Below are positions 1-6,591 of a DNA stretch of 22,173 nt, in pieces. The notes under the pieces are model-generated. The model worked only from the letters and a program-made list of their open reading frames with translations. It was not told the DNA's origin and searched no databases. The position numbers were made by a program, and so were the translations under genes. Each line of letters starts with the position of its first letter. Position 1 is the stretch's first letter. The stretch lies in contig CAJPVJ010000081.1 of the NCBI GenBank assembly GCA_905397405.1, forward strand, positions 21,981-44,153, read 5' to 3'. Source of the DNA: Oppiella nova. Its lineage: Eukaryota > Arthropoda > Arachnida > Sarcoptiformes > Oppiidae.

Positions 1-52
1 GTGCATAACTATAAGAGCAAAGAAGTACAGAAAGGTAGAGGTATTTTTTCAT
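1..52 (-). CDS. N-terminus of an exported protein (partial, runs off the left edge)
   Basis: Reading leftward from an ATG at 52, the frame gives MKKYLYLSVLLCSYSYA before the window ends: two lysines, a hydrophobic core and a small-residue end, which is the pattern of a Sec signal peptide with possible cleavage after the last alanine. The ATG at 907-style alternatives do not arise here: the only nearby upstream ATG runs into a stop after five codons, supporting the start at 52. The Shine-Dalgarno is weak (TGGA about 10 bases upstream). The gene is divergent from the metal exporter gene and shares with it the Fur-box-like palindrome at 121-155. Genes in that arrangement are often periplasmic or outer-membrane metal-uptake proteins, but with 17 codons the function cannot be assigned. 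Confidence 0.5.
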   Translation of the reverse strand, partial: MKKYLYLSVLLCSYSYA

Positions 53-120
53 TGTCGATATTCCATTAACAGGGGTATTTGAACTGTGGAAAATATAGTC
101 GCCATTATATAGAAGAAACC

Positions 121-155
121 TTATTATTGATAATAATAATTATTATCAATAATAA
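121..155. promoter_or_regulatory. Perfect 35-bp palindrome, Fur-box-like operator between divergent genes
   Basis: Two 17-bp arms (121-137 and 139-155) are perfect inverted repeats around A138. The central 19 bases, 129-147, read GATAATAATAATTATTATC and match the classical Fur box GATAATGATAATCATTATC at 17 of 19 positions. Because of the symmetry, a TTGATA hexamer lies on both strands (127-132 on +, 144-149 on -), each followed 17 bases later by TAATAA, so the operator could overlap the -35 boxes of both divergent genes. Binding of Fur is inferred from the match only. Another metal regulator or a purely structural AT-rich palindrome remains possible. A second short repeat (AAAATATT-C-AATATTTT, 162-178) follows it. 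Confidence 0.6.
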
Positions 156-204
156 ATAGAAAAAATATTCAATATTTTGATAAAACAAAATCAGAGGTAT
201 GAAC

Positions 205-1173
205 ATGAGTGAACAACAAGGGCATGATCATAGTCATGCTGTCGTCACAGAAGGAAATGTAAAAAAACTAACCTTTGCATTGGCGTTAACCAGTACCTTT
301 CTAATTGTTGAAGTGATTGCGGGTTTCATGACGCAAAGCTTGGCTTTATTGTCCGATGCAGCACATATGTTTACTGATGCAGCAGCATTGGCAATTGCAT
401 TGGTTGCCATCAAAATTGGTAAATTACCCGCAGATGATAAACGGACCTTTGGCTATCAGCGTTTTGAAATTTTAGCAGCGCTGTTTAATGCCATGATGCT
501 GTTTGTGGTTGCAATTTATATTCTCTATGAGGCGTATCAGCGCTTTAGCCAACCCCCTGAAATTCAGAGTGTCGGTATGATGGTTGTGGCGGTTATTGGG
601 TTGGTGATTAACCTTATTTCAATGAAGATTTTATTCTCCAGTTCAAAGGAAAGCCTCAATATAAAAGGTGCTTATCTGGAAGTGTTAAGTGATGCACTGG
701 GTTCTGTGGGGGTGATCATCGGGGGCGCAATTATTTATTTCACCGGCTGGATGTGGGTGGATACGATTATTGCTGTACTCATTGGCTTTTGGGTCTTACC
801 AAGAACATGGGTTCTGCTAAAACAAAGTATCAATATCTTACTGGAAGGTGTGCCTGAGGAAATTGATATTGAAAAATTACGTAATGATCTTTTATCGGTT
901 AAAGGTGTAGAAAGTATTCATCAACTTAAGGTTTGGGCCATTACATCTAAAAATGTGCATCTGACAGTACATTTATTTGCACCAGAAGCGGATCGGAATC
1001 AACTGTATCAACAGGTCATGGAAATGCTCAGCCATCAACATGGGATTACTGAGATGACGCTACAAATTGAAGACAATGAGTGTATGGTGCATTCGCATGA
1101 ATCAGATGGGCATGATCACAGTAATGCTGATGATGACACACATACAGATGAAGCAAAAAACCATTCACATTAA
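205..1173 (+). CDS. czcD: Cation diffusion facilitator (CDF) family metal exporter, CzcD/ZitB-like
   Basis: A 322-residue inner-membrane divalent metal/proton antiporter, expected to export Zn2+ (perhaps Co2+, Cd2+ or Fe2+) from the cytoplasm. About six hydrophobic segments lie between residues 22 and 215, followed by a cytoplasmic CDF domain (about 220-292). The TM2 metal site reads H54-x3-D58 within SDAAHMFTD. The TM5 site reads E159-x3-D163 within YLEVLSDALGS, with Glu where ZitB-type proteins have His. Both ends are His-rich (GHDHSH at the start; several His and Asp/Glu in the last 30 residues), typical of CDF metal-binding tails. I start at ATG 205 rather than 199 because the AGAGG ribosome site at 193-197 touches the first ATG but is 7 bases from the second. 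The Fur-like palindrome at 121-155 suggests metal-dependent control. Metal specificity is not decided by the sequence, and the symbol is a family-level label. Confidence 0.9.
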   Translation: MSEQQGHDHSHAVVTEGNVKKLTFALALTSTFLIVEVIAGFMTQSLALLSDAAHMFTDAAALAIALVAIKIGKLPADDKRTFGYQRFEILAALFNAMMLFVVAIYILYEAYQRFSQPPEIQSVGMMVVAVIGLVINLISMKILFSSSKESLNIKGAYLEVLSDALGSVGVIIGGAIIYFTGWMWVDTIIAVLIGFWVLPRTWVLLKQSINILLEGVPEEIDIEKLRNDLLSVKGVESIHQLKVWAITSKNVHLTVHLFAPEADRNQLYQQVMEMLSHQHGITEMTLQIEDNECMVHSHESDGHDHSNADDDTHTDEAKNHSH

Positions 1174-1213
1174 GGTGAATGGTTTGATTTGAACATGAGG
1201 CAAAGCTGAAGGA

Positions 1214-1555
1214 TTAGATTTGCCACTCATGATTGCAGTCACGGCACTTCCAGCTTTTATTGGCTTGCATAAATGATTGCATTGATATTTTAAAATCAGG
1301 CAGATCACGCCAAAACATTACCCCTGCAATCACAGCTGCAATGAAGACCACAACTGTTGCAATTTGCAATGTTTGACCTGCACCGTTGCTGAAAATCCAC
1401 ATCACAATACTAATGACGACCAGTAACAACAAAATAAACAGTAACGGAATCAAAAATACCAAGCTTTTTGGAACAACAGGACGTACAGCAGGCGTATTCC
1501 CATGGGTAACAGGCAAGATTTTTCGACTTTGGCACTTTGGACATTGGTATTGCAT
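1214..1555 (-). CDS. Small membrane protein with split zinc ribbon (unknown function)
   Basis: A 113-residue protein I cannot assign to a named function. It opens with a CPKC pair (C5, C8) and closes with a CRDC pair (C104, C107) followed by NHEW. Between them are two clear membrane segments, about 32-55 and 63-82, separated by a short loop (SNGAGQT). With both termini on the same, presumably cytoplasmic, side the two Cys pairs could meet to form one zinc ribbon. That is an inference. A Pro-rich linker (about 20-30) joins the first Cys pair to TM1. The start at 1555 has GGAG about 7 bases upstream. It converges with the CDF exporter gene (40 bases between stops) and is separate from the tRNA unit. 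No promoter is obvious. Confidence 0.75.
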   Translation of the reverse strand: MQYQCPKCQSRKILPVTHGNTPAVRPVVPKSLVFLIPLLFILLLLVVISIVMWIFSNGAGQTLQIATVVVFIAAVIAGVMFWRDLPDFKISMQSFMQANKSWKCRDCNHEWQI

Positions 1556-1651
1556 GGTGGCTCCACATTTATAATCTAAGCATATTCTAATCGTTCTATT
1601 TTAGAATGCAAAAAAGACTGAATAGCAGCTTAAAAGCAAAATTTAGGCAAT

Positions 1652-1683
1652 AAAAAACCCAAGTCATTATGCTTGGGCTTTTT
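1652..1683 (-). terminator. Rho-independent terminator of the gltX-tRNA unit (probably bidirectional)
   Basis: On the minus strand CCCAAG (1677-1672) pairs with CTTGGG (1663-1658) around an 8-base loop, followed by six T (1657-1652). It lies 25-55 bases beyond the 3' end of tRNA-Glu. On the plus strand the same stem is followed by CTTTTT, so it could work in both directions. Confidence 0.8.
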
Positions 1684-1707
1684 ACAAAGATGTCGCCATC
1701 TTGAATA

Positions 1708-1783
1708 TGGCGTCCCTACGGGGATTCGAACCCCGGTTACCGCCGTGAAAGGGCGATGTCCTAGGCCTCTAGACGATAGGGAC
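1708..1783 (-). tRNA. tRNA-Glu (anticodon UUC)
   Basis: 76-nt tRNA with encoded CCA (1710-1708). The acceptor stem GTCCCTA pairs with TAGGGAC; the T-arm contains GGTTCGAAT; the anticodon loop in CCCTTTCACGG gives UUC, which reads GAA and GAG. Discriminator base is G. It is the last member of a minus-strand unit after gltX and tRNA-Ala, 26 bases from tRNA-Ala, so the synthetase gene and its substrate tRNA lie in one putative transcript. Confidence 0.97.
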
Positions 1784-1809
1784 AAGTGAGGCAACACAGG
1801 TAAAACTTT

Positions 1810-1885
1810 TGGTGGAGTCAAGGAGGATCGAACTCCTGACCTCTACAATGCCATTGTAGCGCTCTACCAACTGAGCTATAACCCC
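1810..1885 (-). tRNA. tRNA-Ala (anticodon GGC)
   Basis: 76-nt tRNA with encoded CCA (1812-1810). Acceptor GGGGTTA pairs with TGACTCC over seven positions, including the G3-U70 wobble that marks tRNA-Ala for alanyl-tRNA synthetase. The anticodon stem CTACA/TGTAG frames a loop with GGC, reading GCC and GCU codons. D-arm GCTCAGTTGGTAGAGC and T-arm GGAGTTCGATCC are standard. It lies between gltX and tRNA-Glu, 6 bases after the strong hairpin at 1892-1926. Confidence 0.97.
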
Positions 1886-1891
1886 CAGTCT

Positions 1892-1926
1892 GTGTGAGCG
1901 CAATATTAGGGATATTGCGCTCACAC
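1892..1926 (-). promoter_or_regulatory. 15-bp perfect hairpin between gltX and tRNA-Ala
   Basis: GTGTGAGCGCAATAT (minus strand, 1926-1912) pairs without mismatch with 1906-1892 around a 5-base loop CCCTA. It starts 17 bases after the gltX stop and ends 6 bases before the mature 5' end of tRNA-Ala. There is no T-run after it, so it is not a standard terminator. It could be an RNase III or other processing stem separating the gltX mRNA from the tRNA precursors, or a 3' stabiliser for the mRNA. The role is inferred; the stem is seen directly. Confidence 0.75.
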
Positions 1927-1943
1927 GTCAACAGAAAATTTAA

Positions 1944-3452
1944 TTAAGCTTCATCAACTGCATCATTTTTCGGCAATTTGATGCTTTCGTTCAGTTTTTC
2001 CCAAACTTTTGCTTCTTTTTTGCTCGGGCCACCCACAATTTCAAGTGCATGACGTAAACGGGCAAAGGTTAAATCCGGGCCAATGGTGACCATCGATTGC
2101 ATCACAGGAGTAGATGATGTTGAACCAGCAATTGCGATAAAGAATGCTGGCATGAAATCACGGAGTTTGATTTCCATTTGATTCGCTAAATCCATCAATG
2201 TTTGGCTCACAGTATCGTTGTTCCAGGTAAACAAGCTTTCTAAACGCCAAATTGCAAATTGTAAGCTTTGACGAACTTGTTCTTCAGTCAACTTTTTGCT
2301 GTCAAATTGCTCTTTGGTCAATGTTGGGAATTGATTGAAGTAAAAACCAGCCCAATTTACTGCTTCAGACAGTAAGTTAATACGTGGTTGAATGGCCGCA
2401 GCAATATCTTCTAAGGTTTGGCGATCAGATTTCCAAGCCAAAAGTGTATTTAACAGTTCAGCAGGGCTGAGTGCTTTGATCCATTGTCCATTGAGCCAGT
2501 TTAGTTTTTCAACATCAAAAATTGGACCACCCAAAGACACACGTTGAATATCAAAGTGTTCAATCATTTCAGCCAAAGAGAATTTTTCTCTTTCATCTGG
2601 CATTGACCAACCCATACGGCCTAAATAGTTTAGTAACGCTTCAGGCAGCACACCGATGTCTTTATAGTAGTTGATTGAGGTTGGATTTTTACGTTTAGAC
2701 AATTTTGACTTGTCTGGGTTACGCAACAATGGCATATGGCACAATGTTGGCATGTCCCAACCAAAATATTGGTAGAGCAACTGGTGTTTTGGTGCAGATG
2801 GAATCCATTCTTCACCACGAATCACATGGGTGATTTCCATTAAATGGTCATCGACTACATTGGCTAAATGATAAGTTGGCAAACCATCTGTTTTGAGTAG
2901 AATTTGCATGTCGACTTGCGCCCAAGGAATCTCCACTTCACCACGAAGTAAGTCATTGAATTGGCAAACGCCTTCTTCAGGGACTTTCATACGGATCACA
3001 TGGGCTTCACCCGCAGCCAAACGCTGTTGTACCTCTTCTGGGGAAAGTTTTAGGCCACGACCGTCATAACCAGGGGTTTCACCACGGGCTTGTTGTTCAG
3101 CACGCATTTGATCAAGCTCTTCCGCCGTTGCGAAACAGTAAAAGGCATGACCTTTTTCAACAAGTTCTAAAGCATATTGTTTATAGATTCCCATTCGCTC
3201 AGATTGGCGATAAGGAGCATGAGGTCCGCCGATATCAGGCCCTTCTGACCAATTTAAACCTAACCAACGCAGCGAATCTAAAATCATTTTTTCAGATTCA
3301 GGGGTTGAGCGGAGTTGGTCAGTATCTTCAATACGAAGAATAAATTCGCCACCATGTTGTTGTGCAAAGCATAAATTAAACAAGGCGATATAGGCAGTGC
3401 CTACATGCGGAAAACCAGTTGGAGAGGGTGCAATACGAGTACGGACTTTCAT
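1944..3452 (-). CDS. gltX: Glutamyl-tRNA synthetase
   Basis: A 502-residue cytoplasmic class I synthetase that attaches glutamate to tRNA-Glu using ATP. The HIGH-type signature is [13 protein letters not shown] (about residues 9-21, HIGH equivalent PHVG) and the KMSKS-type loop is KLSKR at 250-254. The central region has typical GltX blocks such as [10 protein letters not shown] and [14 protein letters not shown]. The C-terminal part (about 320-490) is the helical anticodon-binding domain. The length is usual for bacterial GluRS. The start at 3452 gives the expected N-terminus [13 protein letters not shown], although no good Shine-Dalgarno precedes it. A TATAAT at 3486-3491 is a likely -10 box. 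Downstream on the same strand lie tRNA-Ala and tRNA-Glu before the first clear terminator, suggesting one unit that contains both enzyme and substrate RNA. Confidence 0.97.
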   Translation of the reverse strand: MKVRTRIAPSPTGFPHVGTAYIALFNLCFAQQHGGEFILRIEDTDQLRSTPESEKMILDSLRWLGLNWSEGPDIGGPHAPYRQSERMGIYKQYALELVEKGHAFYCFATAEELDQMRAEQQARGETPGYDGRGLKLSPEEVQQRLAAGEAHVIRMKVPEEGVCQFNDLLRGEVEIPWAQVDMQILLKTDGLPTYHLANVVDDHLMEITHVIRGEEWIPSAPKHQLLYQYFGWDMPTLCHMPLLRNPDKSKLSKRKNPTSINYYKDIGVLPEALLNYLGRMGWSMPDEREKFSLAEMIEHFDIQRVSLGGPIFDVEKLNWLNGQWIKALSPAELLNTLLAWKSDRQTLEDIAAAIQPRINLLSEAVNWAGFYFNQFPTLTKEQFDSKKLTEEQVRQSLQFAIWRLESLFTWNNDTVSQTLMDLANQMEIKLRDFMPAFFIAIAGSTSSTPVMQSMVTIGPDLTFARLRHALEIVGGPSKKEAKVWEKLNESIKLPKNDAVDEA

Positions 3453-3485
3453 AACTAAATATTATTCAGAATGTAAATTGAAACT

Positions 3486-3513
3486 ATTATAACGAAAAAG
3501 CCCAACTGCTTAA
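3486..3513 (-). promoter_or_regulatory. Probable gltX promoter
   Basis: On the minus strand a perfect TATAAT -10 box lies at 3491-3486, with a poor -35 candidate TTAAGC at 3513-3508 (16-base spacer). Transcription would start near 3479, leaving a leader of about 27 nt. The -35 candidate lies inside the loop of the terminator hairpin of the upstream gene. Confidence 0.4.
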
Positions 3514-3543
3514 GGGTTAATTCACCAATAAACGATTGGGCTT
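3495..3543 (-). terminator. Terminator of the small exported-protein gene
   Basis: On the minus strand AAGCCCAA (3543-3536) pairs with TTGGGCTT (3505-3498), and the T-run continues through 3495. The loop is long (about 30 bases), which is unusual but the stem is perfect and correctly placed about 50 bases after the stop of the gene at 3591-3902. Confidence 0.6.
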
Positions 3544-3590
3544 CTAAATTCTTTTGAGGAGCGTAGAATTTATTTTTCTAAATCAAATTT

Positions 3591-3902
3591 TTACAAAGTA
3601 TGCGGTTGGAATAAAGCTTGTACAAAACAAGAAAATTTTTGATGTTGTTCAGCTAAAAAGTTTTGTGAGGCTGTGGTTTTAATCGATGTTAAAACTTTAA
3701 GCTGATCTTTATCTGAGATCAGTTTATTCTCGCCACGCTTTTGTTGATTGAGCGCTTTTTCAATCGGTGATTGTTTATCTACCACAACAATTAATGATTG
3801 TATTGGCTTGGTCGTATCTTTAATTGCAGCAGTATGGCCTGTTTGTGCCATCACTGTGAGTCCTAGACTTAAGCCCAAGATCTTTAAATAAGAATCATTC
3901 AT
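3591..3902 (-). CDS. Small exported protein of unknown function
   Basis: 103 residues, not recognised as any named family. The first about 26 residues (MNDSYLKILGLSLGLTVMAQ, then TGHTAA) look like a signal peptide with possible cleavage near residue 26. The remainder is a soluble, charged, Lys- and Gln-rich stretch with a single Cys near residue 92 and no repeats. The ATG at 3902 has a very good ribosome site, AAGGGGAG, 8 bases upstream; an ATG at 3907 stops after two codons. It has its own terminator at 3495-3543 and sits alone between gltX and the sulfate-binding-protein genes. A periplasmic location is likely. Base composition matches the neighbours. Confidence 0.7.
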   Translation of the reverse strand: MNDSYLKILGLSLGLTVMAQTGHTAAIKDTTKPIQSLIVVVDKQSPIEKALNQQKRGENKLISDKDQLKVLTSIKTTASQNFLAEQHQKFSCFVQALFQPHTL

Positions 3903-4265
3903 TCCATCGGCTCCCCTTGACGGTCAAATTTTTGTTCTTGAACATGTTTATTGTAGCAAAACAACTTACAAAAAGCATAACTACGTCACATTTTTTAATA
4001 ATACTACACAAAAAATGTTTAAAAAACAATCATTGAAACGAAATGTAATATTTTAATTGATAACATATAAATGTGGATGAATCGTGAAGAATTCAAGTTT
4101 AGGTTAATTTGTGTAAAAAATATACTCAATAATTTACATGAGTATTACACATTTTTAGATATCTTAAATTATGAATAAGATAGTTTAAATATTTATAAGT
4201 AATTGATTGTTAAATTAAAACAATAAAAATATAGTGCTTCTAAATCATTAGAAACCGAGAAAGAA
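3903..4265. other. AT-rich intergenic region between divergent genes
   Basis: 363 bases without a gene. It holds the ribosome site of the leftward exported-protein gene, the sbp-1 promoter at 4207-4235 and a bulged inverted repeat at 4111-4150: GTGTAA and ATACTC on the left pair with GAGTAT and TTACAC on the right, with five extra bases in the left arm. The repeat could be a regulator site, for instance for sulfur control, but I have no specific match. The rest is plain AT-rich sequence. Confidence 0.6.
4207..4235 (+). promoter_or_regulatory. Sigma-70 type promoter of the first sulfate-binding protein gene
   Basis: TTGTTA (4207-4212), a 17-base spacer, then TATAGT (4230-4235): 4/6 and 5/6 matches to the consensus boxes. 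Transcription would start near 4242, about 24 bases before the ATG. Confidence 0.55.
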
Positions 4266-5258
4266 ATGAAAAAACTACTGCTTTTAAGTGCGATCAGTTT
4301 AATCGTCACAGGGAATGCCTATGCAGCGAAAGAATTTTTAAATGTATCTTACGATCCTACCCGTGAATTTTATCAAGAATATAACAAGAGTTTTGGTCAA
4401 TTTTGGAAATCAAAAACAGGCCAAGATATTGAATTTAAGCAGTCTCATGGTGGTTCTGGTAAGCAAGCACGCTCAGTGGTAGATGGTTTGCAAGCAGATG
4501 TGGTGACACTGGCTTTGGCTAATGATATTGATGAAATTGTCAATGCGGGTCTGATTGAAAAAGGCTGGCAAAAAGAATTTCCGAATAATTCTGCACCCTA
4601 CACATCTACCGTTGTTTTTTTAGTACGTAAGGGCAATCCCAAAGCAATTAAAGATTGGAATGATTTGGTAAAACCTGGGGTTGAAATTATCACACCAAAC
4701 CCTAAAACAGGCGGTGCGCCGCGTTGGATTTATTTATCAGCGTGGGGCTATGCATTAAAACAACCGGGTGGTAATGATGCAAAAGCGCGTGAATTAGTCA
4801 AACAAATATATAAAAATGTCAAAGTGTTAGATTCAGGCGCACGTGGCTCGCTCACAACATTTGCGGATCGTGGTATTGGCGATGTTTTGTTGTCTTGGGA
4901 AAATGAAGCAATTTTGGCGACGTCTGGTCCAGATAAAGATAAATATCAAATTATTTATCCATCCATTTCAATCCTAGCTGAGCCTTCAGTCGCAATCGTC
5001 GATAAAGTGGTTGATAAAGATGGTAATCGTAATTTAGCGAAAGGCTATTTAAATTATCTTTATTCACCTGTAGGGCAGGACTTGGCAGCAAAATATAATT
5101 TCCGTCCGCGTAATGCCAAAGCTGCGGGCAAATATGCGGCAAAATTTCCAAAAATTAAACTCTTTACCATAGATCAAGTTTTTGGTGGTTGGGCAAAAGC
5201 GCAAAAAACCCATTTTGCCAATGGGGGAATTTACGATCAATTTACCGCTGAAAAGTAA
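4266..5258 (+). CDS. sbp: Sulfate ABC transporter periplasmic binding protein, copy 1
   Basis: 330 residues. A signal peptide, MKKLLLLSAISLIVTGNAYA, is followed by the mature start AKEFLNVSYDPTREF. The family blocks for sulfate/thiosulfate-binding proteins are present in order: SYDPTREF, SHGGSGKQARSV, VTLALANDI, FPNNSAPYTSTV, NPKTGGAPRW, ISILAEPSVAIVD and the C-terminal VFGGWAKAQKTHF. The mature protein should bind sulfate (or thiosulfate) in the periplasm and deliver it to a CysTWA-type permease; no permease or ATPase gene is near. The ATG at 4266 has GAGAAAG just upstream. It has its own promoter (4207-4235) and terminator (5281-5307), so it is not co-transcribed with its close paralogue at 5504. 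Which of sbp or cysP it corresponds to functionally is not settled by sequence; sbp is used as the family label. Confidence 0.92.
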   Translation: MKKLLLLSAISLIVTGNAYAAKEFLNVSYDPTREFYQEYNKSFGQFWKSKTGQDIEFKQSHGGSGKQARSVVDGLQADVVTLALANDIDEIVNAGLIEKGWQKEFPNNSAPYTSTVVFLVRKGNPKAIKDWNDLVKPGVEIITPNPKTGGAPRWIYLSAWGYALKQPGGNDAKARELVKQIYKNVKVLDSGARGSLTTFADRGIGDVLLSWENEAILATSGPDKDKYQIIYPSISILAEPSVAIVDKVVDKDGNRNLAKGYLNYLYSPVGQDLAAKYNFRPRNAKAAGKYAAKFPKIKLFTIDQVFGGWAKAQKTHFANGGIYDQFTAEK

Positions 5259-5280
5259 TTTGAATCAAATACAAACAAGT

Positions 5281-5307
5281 CCTCTTTGATCAAAGGGGGC
5301 TTTTTTT
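5281..5307 (+). terminator. Terminator after sulfate-binding protein copy 1
   Basis: CCTCTTT (5281-5287), GATC loop, AAAGGGG (5292-5298), then GC and seven T (5301-5307). One T-G pair in the stem. It begins 22 bases after the stop codon. Confidence 0.85.
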
Positions 5308-5441
5308 AGCCTTATACTTTTGTGATGAAAATAAATAAAACAGACAAAATATAAACCACAGCGATGTTGAGCGCTTTCATCAATTAAAACAATAGATTGA
5401 TTTTTAATCTGTGCTGAGTTTGCTGGTATTTCGCTTTTTGA

Positions 5442-5470
5442 TTGAAGTTTATTCGCTTATTTCATATATT
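5442..5470 (+). promoter_or_regulatory. Sigma-70 type promoter of the second sulfate-binding protein gene
   Basis: TTGAAG (5442-5447), a 17-base spacer and TATATT (5465-5470), 4/6 and 5/6 to consensus. The start would be near 5477, giving a leader of about 27 bases. Confidence 0.55.
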
Positions 5471-5503
5471 TAGAATAATTTTAGCGATGTTAGCACTCAT
5501 AAT

Positions 5504-6520
5504 ATGAAAACTAATTTTAAAGCACTGATGAGTGCTGTGGTTATTGCGACGGGATTAACTGTTGCAACGACAGCAAGTTATGCTGCTGACCGTGAATTTT
5601 TAAATGTGTCTTATGATGCAACGCGTGAGTTTTATGATGAGTTTAATAAATCATTTGGTGCTTACTGGAAATCTCGTACAGGCAAGACTGTTGATTTTAA
5701 ACAATCGCATGGTGGTTCGGGAAAACAAGCGCGTGCCGTGGTTGATGGCTTAAAAGGTGATGTAGTGACCTTAGCTTTGGCCAATGATATCAACGAAATT
5801 GTGAAATCAGGTCAAATTAATCCAGGTTGGGAAAAAGAATTTCCAAATAACTCAGCACCGTATACGTCTACCGTTGTGTTTTTAGTACGCAAAGGCAATC
5901 CCAAAGGTATCAAGGATTGGACAGATTTGACCAAACCTGGTGTACAAATCATTACCCCTAATCCTAAAACAGGCGGTTTACCACGCTGGATCTATCTCTC
6001 AGCTTGGGGCTATGCACTTAAACAACCGGGTGGTAATGATGCTAAAGCACGTGAGTTTGTTTCTAAGATGTACCATAACGTAAAAGTTATGGATCCAGCT
6101 GCACGTGCATCGATGACCACATTTGCTGAACGTGGGATTGGTGATGTTTTACTGACTTGGGAAAATGAAGCCATGGTGAGTAAGAAAGCATCTGGCAATA
6201 AATTTGATATTGTCTATCCATCGATGTCAATTTTGACTGAACCGTCAGTGGCAATTGTTGATAAAACAGTAGAGAAGAATGGCAATAAATGGTTAGCAAC
6301 GGGTTATATTAACTATTTGTATTCTCCAATAGGTCAAGATATGGCAGCACGTCATTTCTATCGCCCGCGCAATGCAAAAATCTTAGCTAAATATTCCAAC
6401 CAATTCCCTGTACTGAAAACATTTACCATTGATGAAGTCTTTGGTGGTTGGGCAAAAGCACAGCAGACGCACTTTGCCAATGGCGGTGTTTTCGATCAGA
6501 TTTATAATAGCAAGCGCTGA
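5504..6520 (+). CDS. sbp: Sulfate ABC transporter periplasmic binding protein, copy 2
   Basis: 338 residues, clearly homologous to the preceding gene along the whole mature length (about three residues in four identical by eye). The signal peptide is different and longer, with likely cleavage after residue 27 (ASYA then ADREF). All family blocks are kept: SYDATREFYDEF, HGGSGKQARAVV, FPNNSAPYTSTV, NPKTGGLPRW, SILTEPSVAIVD, VFGGWAKAQQTHF. Differences cluster in surface-like positions and near residues 225-235, where copy 1 has ATSGPDKDKY and this copy SKKASGNKF. The ATG at 5504 lacks a clear ribosome site (only weak purines), unlike copy 1. It has its own promoter (5442-5470) and a strong terminator (6537-6570). 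The two copies could differ in ligand (sulfate, thiosulfate, related oxyanions) or in regulation; both are inferences. Confidence 0.92.
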   Translation: MKTNFKALMSAVVIATGLTVATTASYAADREFLNVSYDATREFYDEFNKSFGAYWKSRTGKTVDFKQSHGGSGKQARAVVDGLKGDVVTLALANDINEIVKSGQINPGWEKEFPNNSAPYTSTVVFLVRKGNPKGIKDWTDLTKPGVQIITPNPKTGGLPRWIYLSAWGYALKQPGGNDAKAREFVSKMYHNVKVMDPAARASMTTFAERGIGDVLLTWENEAMVSKKASGNKFDIVYPSMSILTEPSVAIVDKTVEKNGNKWLATGYINYLYSPIGQDMAARHFYRPRNAKILAKYSNQFPVLKTFTIDEVFGGWAKAQQTHFANGGVFDQIYNSKR

Positions 6521-6536
6521 GTATCAACTATTTTGA

Positions 6537-6570
6537 TTGAAAAAACCTCCTTTTTAGGAGGTTTTTTCAA
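6537..6570. terminator. Strong bidirectional terminator after sulfate-binding protein copy 2
   Basis: TTGAAAAAACCTCC (6537-6550) and GGAGGTTTTTTCAA (6557-6570) form a perfect 14-bp inverted repeat with a 6-base loop. The T-run on either strand lies in the outer stem, so it can end transcription in both directions. Confidence 0.9.
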
Positions 6571-6591
6571 TCTGTTATGAATCAGTTAGAC

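Noticed and set aside
159-163. Glu in place of His in the TM5 metal site of the CDF exporter as a sign of altered specificity
   Set aside because: Numbers here are residues. From memory YLEVxSD is common in one large CDF subgroup, so it is not a special feature of this protein.
1630-1821. Leftward 63-codon open frame
   Set aside because: It runs across tRNA-Glu, the terminator and the inter-tRNA spacer; the tRNA structure explains the bases.
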